DNA from: Escallonia rubra
Taxonomy: Eukaryota; Streptophyta; Magnoliopsida; Escalloniales; Escalloniaceae
NCBI GenBank assembly: GCA_033065855.1
Contig: JAVXUO010000560.1
Location: 62,001-126,000 of the forward strand
Direction of reading: 5' to 3'
DNA: 64,000 nucleotides
Below the pieces are notes generated by a model. It searched no databases. It was not told where the DNA came from and saw only the letters and a list, made by a program, of their open reading frames with translations. Each line of letters opens with the position of its first letter. Positions within the stretch are counted from its first letter, which is position 1. Below, in pieces: positions 1 through 9,529 of this stretch. The translations under genes were made by a program, and so were the position numbers.

Positions 1-126
1 TGTGATTTTTTTATAATTTTTATTGCATTGAGCATTTGAGAATTGAGAATTTAGATTGTTGACGGATGATGGGACCCAATTGGATTGAGATACCTATTAG
101 TTAGGATCCTGGAGAATCAGGCGAGG

Positions 127-2307
127 ACGAAGATTGGCGTTCTTGTGAAGGGTCGATTCTTCGAGCCATGCCTGTACTGGAAGGACTGGGATGCCGCTAC
201 GAGGGAGTCCTTATGGGAAGAGTGGCTGGTACGTTAAAGTATTTTTTTCCGCGATAGTATTTGTTTAATTATAATTTAGTATTTAAATTAATTTGTATTA
301 TTGGATGCCTTGCAGGAAGGGTTCACGTTTGACTCGCCTGATTAGTAGGGGCTGGGGCGGCAGACTTTCTTCGCTTACATCGGCAAGAATTATCGCCGAT
401 GGCTCCACGACGCACGAGATTGGGCGAAGAAGAAGCTGCCCGAGGGTAGAGATGTCAAAGGGCCGGGCTTGGGCCGGCCCAGCCCAAGCCCATCGGGCCT
501 GCTGTCGGGCCGGGCCGGGCCGGGGCCCGGCCAGTGGGGCTGCCAACCGGGCCGGGCCGGGCCTGCCGAAGGGAAACCTAGGCCCAGTCCAGGCCCTGGC
601 CCTAGGCCCAATATCTAGGGAGGTTATTCAAAATAAAAACTTTAATTGCGATATTTTCTTGTTATTATGTACACAAATTCTAATTTAATAATGTGTATAA
701 GCAAGTAAAGTAACAACAAATATTCTAATTTAAACCATTTCGTTAATTACACCTAGAAGAAACATTTTGCTCCAATTACGGCAGTAGAAGAAAATTTTGT
801 TTATTGTTAGTGACATGTAGGTCCATAAATAATTTGTTGTTACTTAATTGGCATAAGTGTAGACGGATATAACAATAATCATACACTTGAAGCCAATCTT
901 TCCTTGTTGGATACAAATTGCATTCAACAAAGGAAATCTATTTTCTATTTGTATGCAAACAAATTAGCGAAGGCTTGTGTTTTGATTCTTGTCGAACTTT
1001 GGATGCTTGACAAACCTCCAACCAGCTTACTGGAAGACCTGGATAAAGATGCGCATGGTGAACGGAGGCTAAGGCACGTTTCTAGTTTTAATTAGTTTTT
1101 TTTTTCAGTACTAATTTGTACCTAAACCAAGGGAAAATTTGTTCCAGTCGGCAGGGTTAACAGGAAATAGGAACAACTGAAACCAAGTTTGATAGAGAAT
1201 ACACGCTATATAAGGCTAAACTTGCTGGGATCTTTGAACTGCTTTTATTGGCAAATTAGACCATCAAGTCAAGTCATGTCGGGTATGCTTGGTTCATGGT
1301 TTAAATCATTGCGTCACGGCAATTGGGAGTGGAAATGGGAGGGAAAAGGGAGGGCAAGTCAGGCCAAAATAGGGCTAGGGCTGATTTTGGGCCACGGGCC
1401 AGATCCGCCGAAAACGGGATTTTTTTGGAAATCCAGGCCTGGTCCAAGAAAGGCCCTATCCCTGCGGGCCTGCACTGGCGTTTTTTCGGGCTGGATCGGG
1501 CTGGGCCGCGGGCCGCCCGGCCCGTTTGACACCTCTACCCGAGGGTGCCCCGATGACAGAGATGAAGAGATATCCTCCACATTGGATATCTTCGACTGTA
1601 TGGGGGGAGATGATAGATCGGTGGGTTGCGGATCCAGGCTGGGATGCCAAGATGAAGAGCGGGGCCGAGAACACACAGAATAGAGATTCGACGCACACAT
1701 TGGGGTCGGTGGCACACAACATCACGCATGAATGCGGTCGAGCACCCGGATCTGGACGAGGATGAGGTCGTAGCTCTGACGTATAGTCAAACGCATGTGA
1801 GGAAGAAGGACAAGGACGAGGTGCATCGGGCGGGCGACTATATTTCAGATATTGCCCGGCGGATCGATGTAAGTCAATTTGTTTAAGTTGTTAATTTTTT
1901 GTCTTTCTATTCAATGTTTGTTGTGTTAATTAATGCACTAACATATCTTTAAATCATTGTTCTTGCAGGCCTCGTATGAGCAACTTAGGGGGTTCGAGCA
2001 GTAGTCCGGATAGCCATCAGCGTCCACTAGTACGGGTGCGAGTACTAGGGCGTTGAAGCGATGGCTGGATACACCGAAGGTCATCAATTGGCTGAAAGGC
2101 CGCATACACGGCCTGCCTAGCACGACTGTACGTGCCATGATAGGATCATCCCCACCCCCAGTTGCCCCTCCACAGACACCGGTTCCTCCACGTCTGTTGG
2201 CCGAGGAGGAGATCCAGCGTATTGCTACGGTGGTGTTGAGGATGATCAATGAGCAGGATCAGCAGGGCACCCCAACTGGACACGCCGAGCCGGCCTCGGA
2301 TCAGTAG
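127..2307 (+). pseudogene. TNP1-like CACTA protein (plant transposase Ptta/En/Spm family), decayed
   Basis: Exon-like pieces read, in order: an end about 127-230 (GRFFEPCLYWKDWDAATRE, then a GTACGT donor); a piece from 316 (FFAYIGKNYRRWLHDARDW) containing two consecutive in-frame stops; after the hAT insertion, 1538-1735 with the W-x-x-M-I-D-R-W stretch and ENTQNRDSTHTLGS, which match the conserved N-x-x-N-R...H-T-x-G-S core of the Transposase_24 family; a frame change; then TYSQTHVRKKDKDE to a GTAAGT donor at about 1870; and a final piece 1966-2307 with a proline-rich linker and acidic end. In En/Spm the TNP1/TNPA protein binds subterminal repeats and assists TNP2. The stops, the frameshift and the 1.1-kb insertion make this copy dead. 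Confidence 0.75.
447..1537. mobile_element. Non-autonomous hAT transposon, 1,091 bp, with 8-bp TSD
   Basis: The left end starts TAGAGATGTCAAAGGGCCGG and the right end finishes CCGGCCCGTTTGACACCTCTA, a terminal inverted repeat with two visible mismatches. Both sides carry the 8-bp direct repeat CCCGAGGG (439-446 and 1538-1545), the target duplication length of the hAT superfamily. Both ends are extremely GGGCC-rich; the middle (about 620-1320) is AT-rich. No transposase is recognisable, so it needed a helper in trans. Removing it restores the reading of the flanking TNP1-like exon (KKLPEG followed by APMTEMKRY), which independently confirms the boundaries. Confidence 0.92.
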
Positions 2308-2559
2308 GATCCAGATCCGGGACTCGGCAACCCCTGATGAGCCCCTTCTCTTGCCCGGTCCTAGCTTGTCCCCCCCGCGCGGCATGTACTCGATCTTCTC
2401 CCCTCCCCTAACCGTCTGTATCCGGTTCCCGGCTTGTACATTACGAGTTATTTTTATAATAAATATTTTTTAAAGTTGATTATATATAGTTGTTTGTGTC
2501 TTGGGGATTGTGCGTTGTTGTTGGTGATTGAATTTTTCATTACAGGTTTGGACATTAGA

Positions 2560-2933
2560 AAAATAAATTTTTTTAAAAAAAATTTGACTTTTAACTACAG
2601 ATTAATTCCGTTGCTAAAAGTGTACTTAATTCTAAAATTTTTAACGACGGAATATTCTATCGCTAAAAATTATATTCCGTCGCTAATTTCACAAAAAAGA
2701 AAATAAATTAAAACGTAAAATAGAATTAGAGACGGAAATTTCGTCGCTAATTTATAAAAATATCTGTCGCAAAAAGTTTAATATTAGACAAGGGATTTTA
2801 AAATTCTGTCGCAAAACTTTTAGTTACGGACTTTTAGCAACAGTAGTTCCGTCGCTAAAAGTTTTAGTGACGGATTAATTAAGGCTTTTAGGGCCGTATT
2901 TTCCCATCACTAAAAGCCTTATGCCTTGTAGTG
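2560..2933. repeat. CACTA subterminal repeat region
   Basis: Many direct and inverted copies of a core close to CCGTCGCTAAAA are spread through this stretch, ending in the CACTA terminus. The same core appears in the small element at 21928-22350, so both belong to one family or closely related ones. Confidence 0.75.
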
Positions 2934-4033
2934 TAGTATTGTCTTTTCAGTTTGGTCTCTAATCTGAGTCAACTCTGAATTTTTTGGGTCTTTTGTAAAA
3001 GTACTTGTATGGTTGGGGAGTTAGAAAAATTAGTGGGAGGGGTTTGTGTGCAAAGTTCTAGATTCTCTTAGAAGATTAGAGTTGGCTTTTCAAGGAAGCT
3101 TTGAGGTTGGTATAAAAGAAGGCAAGTATGCCTTCTATAGGAGACTTTAAAGAAACATAAAAAGAAGACTATTAAGATTGAGCTCAGCTCCACCCCAGCT
3201 AGGGATCTCAAGCATTGGAGGCTTGGGTTTTGAGGATTCAACCCCATGGCGCCTTTCGATCCCTCTGCCGCTGCTATATGCGCGAGAGGCCAATATAAAG
3301 CCACTGTTTCCTGTGATATTCTCTGCTGCTCAAATCTAAAGAGTGTTGTTTGAATGTAATTTCTCAAAGTTTGTACGAAGTTATGAATTTCTTGATGCTA
3401 CACTGTAAAGTAGAGTACTCGTTTCAATTTCCTAGGAACTCAGCCCATGTAATCTAAGTATGCGCATATCTTTTCATCCTTTAATTGCATCAGTCGGCGA
3501 ATGAGCAAAATTGGGCTTCGAAATCTTTCCAGCCCTAGCCATTGGAACTTTTCTATGAAAACCACACCAAGGAAATGAATAATTATAATGGACTGATCTT
3601 GATATCAATAGCAAGAAGAACTCTAAACTGTAAAGGTTTAAAGCCAAAATATAGTCGAAAAAAATCAGACAATTTTCGAGTAAATCTGTTGGTAATATTC
3701 ATGCAATTTTTTTTGGTTACCTGGTACAAAGAAATGATCTCTTGATCAATGAAGCCGGTAAACCTCAGTGCTAAACTGGCAAGTAAACAGATGCAAGAAA
3801 CAACTCCCCTTGATCTACCGGCCGGATTTACCTAGGCAAAAAATTTGAAAACTTTTTTTTGTATCCCTGTACCTGATTTTCAATCCTAAGTGGCACTCCA
3901 GTTTTTCCCGAACATCTATGTATTTGTGCATGAGTATTGTGTTCATTATGTCTATATATATACACATCGCATAAGCAACTAGTAAGAAAAAAATAGAATA
4001 GCATTTTTGTAGATAATAAATGTTTGTTTGCTA
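2934..4033. other. Intergenic, no gene recognised
   Basis: AT-rich non-coding sequence between the CACTA end and the Stowaway element. Short open frames on both strands resemble no protein I know. One stretch around 3205-3245 has loose resemblance to RNA polymerase III A and B boxes (GATCTCAAGCATTGG and GGATTCAACCCC), as in plant SINEs, but no terminal tail or target duplication was found. Confidence 0.5.
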
Positions 4034-4405
4034 CTCCCTTCGTCCCTAAAAAAACTAATCATATTTCCTTTTTGGGCTGTCCCACAAAAATTGATCACTT
4101 CCAAATTATGAAAGATTCTGTAGGTATTTTTACATATTTACCCCTTTTATACTTTTTTATTCTATTTCTTTCACCACATTTAATTCTCTACCAACTCATT
4201 TTCTCTCTCTTGGCCCACCACTTTACACTTTTTTATTCTATTTCTCTCTCCACATTTAACACTCTACCAACCAATTTTCTCTCCCATGGCCCACTCTCTT
4301 CCCCTTCTCTCTCTAAAGGGTAAAATGGGAAAGACACAATATATAACTTAAATCCTTGATATACGTGTAAAGTCAAATGGATCATTATTTTAGGGACGAA
4401 GGGAG
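4034..4405. mobile_element. Stowaway-type MITE (Tc1/mariner), 372 bp, TA TSD
   Basis: The ends are CTCCCTTCGTCCCTAAAA and TTTTAGGGACGAAGGGAG, a near-perfect terminal inverted repeat matching the well-known plant Stowaway consensus. The element is flanked by TA on both sides (4032-4033 and 4406-4407), the Tc1/mariner target duplication. The interior is AT-rich with two repeated TCTCTCTC / CCACATTTAA-like segments and no coding capacity. MITEs of this group are mobilised in trans by mariner-like transposases. Confidence 0.93.
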
Positions 4406-4492
4406 TATAGGTTTGGAAAAAAAAAAAAGGAATGCATGTTCCTAGGCTATCCTAAGCCAGAAGTCTTATCTTCTTCTTCTCGTCCTCATTCC

Positions 4493-4876
4493 CTATGACT
4501 CATAATTCGTCAAGGTGGAAGTTTTCTTGGCTGAGAAATCTAAGTCATCCTCGCCGAAGTCAACGATCTCCTGAATGTCATTGGAATCAGAGTTAGAAGA
4601 GGCTCTCGAGCTCGGCTCTCGAATCTGAACTCCAGTCGTACGGTGAGGGGGTGCCAGCTTGATTTTCTTCTTCTGAGAGTGGACCCATAGTTCCTCCTTG
4701 CCCTTATGTGATGCCAGAGTTGTAGCCTTCACTTTGTCAACCCTTTGAGAGCCCGGGTGCACCCTTGGCATTGAAGCCGGAGATGTACGTGTGGGCCCTC
4801 TAGTCACTTGTGCTTGTGACCCTCGTCTGGTCGTGGTGTTGACCCTCCACCTGCCTGAGCGACAATGTCCTTGCAT
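4493..4876 (-). pseudogene. Unrecognised minus-strand coding remnant (127-aa open frame)
   Basis: An open frame rich in Arg, Ser, Thr and Lys, with a basic QKKKIKLAP patch and an acidic tail (DIQEIVDFGEDDLDF), suggestive of a nuclear low-complexity protein tail. The sequence just upstream on the same strand (about 4955-5076) has plausible splice signals: an acceptor AACATTGCAG near 4965 and a donor GACGGTAACTCC near 5043. The fragment may be the 3' end of a gene whose upstream exons lie near 14186-14640, beyond the Tat insertion. I do not recognise the family. It could equally be part of an unrelated transposon. Confidence 0.25.
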
Positions 4877-5018
4877 ACGAGCTAAGTATTCGGGTCAGAG
4901 ACCATTTCTTTCTGGCTGTGTATGATCTTGTATGCCCCCCCCCCCCCTTAGTTTCTTGCCAAGACCTGCAATGTTCACAATCAGATGACCAACAAGAATT
5001 AAGTGCAAAAATTATAAA

Positions 5019-5104
5019 AATAAGGATGAAAGGAAGGAGTTACCGTCTTGGCATGCGCGATGGCCTTGAGCTTGAATAAGGATGAAAGGAAGGAGTTACC
5101 GTCT
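5019..5104. repeat. 30-bp perfect direct repeat, two copies 56 bp apart
   Basis: The 30 bases at 5019-5048 recur exactly at 5075-5104. The second copy abuts the hairpin tandem array. The repeat contains the putative minus-strand splice donor of the neighbouring remnant. It is too long to be an LTR-element target duplication. Confidence 0.85.
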
Positions 5105-5292
5105 AAGCCGAGTAGAAACGTCATAGGTGCTCGTCTACTCGGCTTGGCCGAGTAGAGGCATGATAGGTGCTCGTCTACTCGGCTTAGCCAAGTAGAGGCA
5201 TGAAAGGTGCTCGTCTGCTCGGGCTTGGCCGAGTAGAGGCATGATAGGTGCTCGTCTACTCGGCATGGCCCATAGGTGCTCGTCTACTCGGC
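5105..5292. repeat. 40-bp tandem array of hairpin units
   Basis: About 4.5 units with a period near 40 bp. Each contains CTACTCGGCTTGGCCGAGTAG or a variant, which is itself a 9-bp perfect inverted repeat around TTG/TT, followed by AGGCATGATAGGTGCTCGT. The array lies in the 3' region of the Tat element, upstream of the antisense ORF promoter. Tat-family 3' regions are known to host such arrays. Confidence 0.88.
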
Positions 5293-5444
5293 ACCATAAA
5301 TTTTCATCTACTTGGATATGTTTTGTTTATCGTCGTGGGGTAAACGGGTAATTTTGCCCCCTTGTATTTTCATCGGATCATGCCACGTGTCCATTGTATT
5401 TCAACGGTCATGGAATCTTACCCATTGGATGAGTCTTCCATCTC

Positions 5445-5452
5445 TATATAAG
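5445..5452 (+). promoter_or_regulatory. TATA box of the antisense ORF
   Basis: TATATAAG sits about 170 bp upstream of the ATG at 5618, in a context (CCATCTCTATATAAGGGG) typical of plant TATA promoters. It lies downstream of a CCACGTGTCC G-box-like motif at about 5384. It points along the plus strand, opposite to the retroelement's own genes. Confidence 0.5.
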
Positions 5453-5617
5453 GGGTACAAAAGTTTCTTTTCCCTTTACCACACACTTCTCATTTCTTGA
5501 GTGGAGTCGAGAAAGGCGATTTGTTTGGGCTTTTGAAGATTTTTGAAGATCTTCAGTTTCACCAAGTAAGCTTCAAACCCCCTTTTTTTTTAAATCTTTT
5601 TCTTTTGATCTGAAATT

Positions 5618-7688
5618 ATGTCTAATGAAGATGAAGAATGTGGTTTTGTGCCTAATGTCGACACTCAAGGCGTCAAGGTAGAACCTACATTTGACCCCCT
5701 GTTTTTGGAAACTGGTGTCCCTTTGGTTCCTTTGTAGGAGCCGAGGGGAGTCCTTGCCAAAGAGGTTTTGAGGGAGAGTGCACAATCTCCTAAACCTTTT
5801 GACGCGCATACACTTAGGAGCAGACTCAGCAGCTATGACTTGAAATTCCTTCGGGAGCGTTGTGAAATTCCTCATATTGTAAAACTTAGGCTTCCCGAAG
5901 AGGATGAATCAGCCAACATGGCCACCATTGATGAAATTGGTGTTTATTGGGAAATTTTTATCAATGGCTTTAGGGTTCATCTCCATCCTTTTTTTATTAG
6001 TGTTTTGAACTTAGATGGCCTTGCACCCGGCCAATTTTCCTCTCATGCGTGGCGATTTATGAGTTTTTTCATATATCAATGTCATAAACTTGGTTTGAGG
6101 CTTAGAGTTAGGGTATTCAGATGGTTTTTCACCGTATGCATAATTACCAAACAAGTAGGTTGGTATTTCTTAAGTGGGCGCCCAAAAGCCGAAGCGAACT
6201 TATTTCCCAATCCACCGTTATCCAACCATAACTGGAAGGAGAGATTTTTGTTTGTTAAATTGCCTAAGTCTCAACGGAGGGAAGTTTGTAACGAGTGGCT
6301 AGCTGAGTGTGACACTAGATCATGTAATAAATTAAAGGAAAAAGATTTGTCAGAGACTGACCTCGAGCATATTGAGAAGCTCACAGGAGCTGAGTCCTTA
6401 GAGTCCAGATATCCTCTGAGTAATGCTCAACTTTGTGAATGCGGCATCATCTTTCCCCCTGAACCTCAAGATTTCGACGAGGAGGAAGAAGAGGGCGAGA
6501 ACGACCCTGGTAAATGTTCTTACCAGAGCCTGCGCACTGAATCTTTGAATGGTGTCTTACTTTTGCTTTGTGTGCAGAAAATATGTCATCCCGAGCACAA
6601 GGGGATCCTCCGCTGTTTAATTCCCAAGGGGTGTTGAGAGATATTATTCCCGATGAATTGGCTTCCATTCATGGCATTGAAGATGAGGAAATGCAAGACT
6701 TGGATTTTGACACACTGGTTTCTAGGCCTCAAGCAAAGGAGACTCCACCACAAACGGAAGGGTTCATTCTTGGCTTGTCTACGGTAGACAAGTCTAAAGA
6801 AGCTCCGAGGAAAAGAAAAGCATCTGGCCGAGGTAGGAGTAGAGCTACATCGTCCTCTATTCGAGCTGACGTTCCTCATCGTCCTGCCTGGGGTATATCT
6901 GTTGAGGAGTCGGTCTTCAAGTATCCTCGTACATCATGAGACTGGTCTCGTCACACGATCATTCCTATGGATCGTAAGACATTGTCTGCTTACGGTGTTG
7001 CTGATACAGCGAATGGCATGGTCCAGCTTATGTCGCAGGTTTGATTTCTTCTCTTTAATTTCTATATCAAAAGTTTCGGTGTCTAACTTCTTTTGTTATG
7101 TAGGCTATGGAGCAGGTGCAGATTGGCGCATAGAAGCTTATTGCCGTAAATAAAGTCTTGGATGAGGAACAAAAGAAGGTAATGGTAGAGAATAACTACC
7201 GTAGGGAGGCTGAGAAGAAAGTCGATGACTTGAGCAAGAAGGTAGAGCGATTGGAACTGGCCAACGTGGGGTTAACTGCTCGGTTTGATCAATCAGAGGC
7301 CGAGAAGTTGACAGTGGCACTTCAGGCTGTGCAGATGTTCAAGAAATCCAAGACTTTTACGGATCAGCGCTTCCGTGATTCGAAGAGGGCTCTCATGCAT
7401 GGCTATAACGAGTGCAAGACTGATATTCACAAAGACCATCCTGAGTTTGACTTGAGCCTTTATGAGCACAAGTTTGCCCGTGAGATTGCTGCGGATGACG
7501 CTCTTCGGGCAGAAGAGGCCGAACGAAGGAAATGTGTAAGTTTACGTGCAATAGCTAGCCCTTATGTTGGCCGATCGCTAGGTGCATCCGGGTCAACTTC
7601 CAGGATAGTTTGCAGGCAACAGTCTTTGGCCGAGACTCAGATTCGGGAGACGGGGATGCCCGAGGGTGCGACTGATCAGGATGAATAG
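5618..7688 (+). pseudogene. Antisense ORF of Tat element ('putative gypsy type transposon' domain), decayed
   Basis: The ATG at 5618 opens an acidic N-terminus, interrupted by a TAG at 5735. From 5768 the frame is open and contains the conserved block of the PF04195-type domain found in Tat-lineage extra ORFs: EIGVYWEIFINGFRVHLHPF, then LAPGQFSSHAWRFMSFF and RPKAEANLFPNPPLSNHNWKERFLFV. An intron is likely from a GTAAATG donor at about 6510 to a TTTGTGTGCAG acceptor at 6577, followed by an acidic, Lys-rich segment ending in a stop near 6938. Further pieces at about 7105-7540 encode a coiled coil (KKVDDLSKKVERLEL), with another likely intron from GTAAGT at 7536. The molecular role of this ORF is not established. 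This copy has three or more nonsense codons. Confidence 0.7.
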
Positions 7689-7978
7689 TCTAGTTTCCTT
7701 TGTTCTAGACTTAATTTTAGGGGACTCTTCTTTTGTTGCCTTGATGTAGTTGACTCAATTTCTAATATATTCAAGGTCTTATCTACTTCTGTCAAATTCT
7801 CTTGCATTCATAGTAGAAGATAAGTACATCAATGGAAATATAAATCTGAAGAGAAAAAAGGAAAAGCTAAGGCTTTGCAAAGCCGTAAAACTCGTAACAT
7901 AGTGGGCTGTCTAAGCATGAGCAGGATAAAAAAATCAAGTATAGAGATGAGGTATGTGTGGCCCCTCTTTGATCTTGC
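7689..7978. other. Short gap between antisense ORF and integrase
   Basis: About 290 bases of non-coding sequence between two convergent ends: the plus-strand antisense ORF and the minus-strand integrase. It presumably holds both 3' untranslated ends. AATATA and AATGGAAATATAAATC stretches near 7770-7850 could act as plant polyadenylation signals for the plus-strand ORF. Confidence 0.4.
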
Positions 7979-9505
7979 TCATCCGTAGTATCGCCGTAAA
8001 TTGGTAGCATTCCACGTTCGTGGGATGCCTTTTCCATCCAAATGCTCCAAGTGATATGATCCAGGACCACCATGCTTGGTCACGCGATAAGGGCCTTCCC
8101 AGTTCGGTGACAGCTTGCCTACGGCATCGCGAGGGGTTAAGGCTGCTACTCGGCGGAGGACGAGGTCTCTAATGCAGAAAGCACGAGGGCGAATGCGTCG
8201 ATCGTGATATCTGGCCACACGTTGCTGATATGCGGCTAGTCGCAGCTGTGCTTGATCCCTTTGTTCGTCCAAGAGGTCAAGATTGCAACGTAATGCCTCA
8301 TCGTTCATGTTAGGGTCATAAGTGAGTAGACGAAGCGAGGGTAGACCAATCTCAACCGGGATTAGTGCCTCCGTGCCAAAGGCCAGGTTGATGGGAGTTT
8401 CGCCTGTTGGGTTCCTTGTCGTTGTTCGGTAAGCCCAAAGTCCTTTCGCACCATCGAGCTTCTTCTTTAGGCCTTGGAGGAGGGTACGATTGGTTACCTC
8501 CGTCTGGCCATTTGTTTGTGGGTGAGCCACGGAAGTGAAACGTTGTTCGATTGATAAATTAGCGCAAAACGCACGAAAGGTGTGGTTGTCAAATTGTCTT
8601 CCATTGTCAGTGACGAGCACACGAGGGATTCCAAAACGGCAGACAACCGAGCGCCAGAAGAAGTCTTCACACTTCTTCTGTGATGGAGGATATGGCTTCG
8701 GCTTCGACCCACTTAGTGAAATAATCAATAGCAACGATTACAAATTTCCGTTGGGCTGAAGCCGGGGAAAAGGTCCCAATATATCCATGCCCCACATGGC
8801 GAAGAGAATATGACTATTCAAAGTAGTCAATGCGGTAGGAGCAAGCTTTGGCACATGCGAGAACCGTTGACAAGCATCACATTTTTTTGTGTGTTCCAGC
8901 GTGTCTTACTGCATTGTCGGCCAGTAATAGCCTTGACGAAGTATTTTGTGTGCTAGGGCTTTCCCTCCTAAGTCTTGACCACATATTCCCTCTTGTACCT
9001 CGCGCAGAGCGTAAGTGGCTTCCGTAGGGGTAAGGCAGCGAAGGTAGGGGAGTGTAAAAGATCTTTTGTACAACACGTCATCAATAATCGTGTATCGGGC
9101 TGCGCGTGAAATGATCCCTCGAGCTTGTTTTCGATCGGTTGGCAGGATGCCATCCGCAAAATAGGACTGAATTGGGTCCTTCCATGATGGTTCATGCTCG
9201 GTCTGCATGACTTCACGATCATTAATACTTGGTTCGTGGAGGAGTTCCAAGTGAACTGTTCGGCTAAGCCCAGACTGGCCGAGGGACGCTAAACGTGAAA
9301 GTGCGTCAGCTGATGCATTGTCTTCTCGGCTGACTTGAGTGATGTTGAAATACACAAAAGTCTCTGCAAGCCTTTTGGCTTTTTGGAGGTATTCAGCCAT
9401 CTTCGCGCCTCGTGCTTCATACTCTCCAGAAAGCTGCTTGACGACCAGCTGTGAATCAGTATGGGCATGAAGTGCCTCTGCTCGCATAGCCTTTGCAAGG
9501 TGCAT
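7979..9505 (-). pseudogene. Tat element: RNase H C-terminal part and integrase, frameshifted
   Basis: Minus strand. From 9505 the frame starts in the archaeal-type RNase H (AKAMRAEALHAHTDSQLVVK, with the catalytic Asp of TDSQL) and runs through ITQVSREDNASADALSRLAS. The integrase zinc-finger region follows, with GKALAHKILRQGYYWPTMQ, then a stop, then the CDACQRF Cys pair. Core motifs are visible as VAIDYFTKWVEAEAI (first Asp), VTDNGRQFDN (second Asp) and NGQTEVTNRTLL (Glu), the DDE triad. The C-terminal part contains LVLRRV...GKLSPNWEGPYRV, the GPY/F-type module. The stop at 8906 and a frame change near 8660-8740 break the enzyme. The integrase would insert the cDNA into the genome. Confidence 0.85.
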
Positions 9506-9529
9506 CCCAGCAATAAGAGCCTCGTATTC

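Larger units (their letters stand above)
1..2933 (+). mobile_element. CACTA (En/Spm) transposon, right part; left end outside window
   Basis: The right terminus is seen at 2924-2933, where CCTTGTAGTG is the reverse complement of the CACTACAAGG end typical of plant CACTA elements. The 370 bases before it are packed with inverted short repeats built on a GTCGCTAAAA / TTTTAGCGAC core, the usual subterminal transposase-binding repeats. Upstream lies a decayed TNP1-like coding region on the plus strand. The left end and TNP2 must lie before position 1, so the 3-bp target duplication cannot be tested. The element is itself interrupted by a hAT insertion at 447-1537. Confidence 0.8.

Noticed and set aside
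390..1725. Pro/Gly/Arg-rich open frames
   Set aside because: They are produced by the GGGCC-rich ends of the hAT element and are not conserved with any protein I know.
5105..5292. CRISPR-like array
   Set aside because: Units are contiguous tandem repeats without unique spacers, in a plant nuclear retrotransposon.
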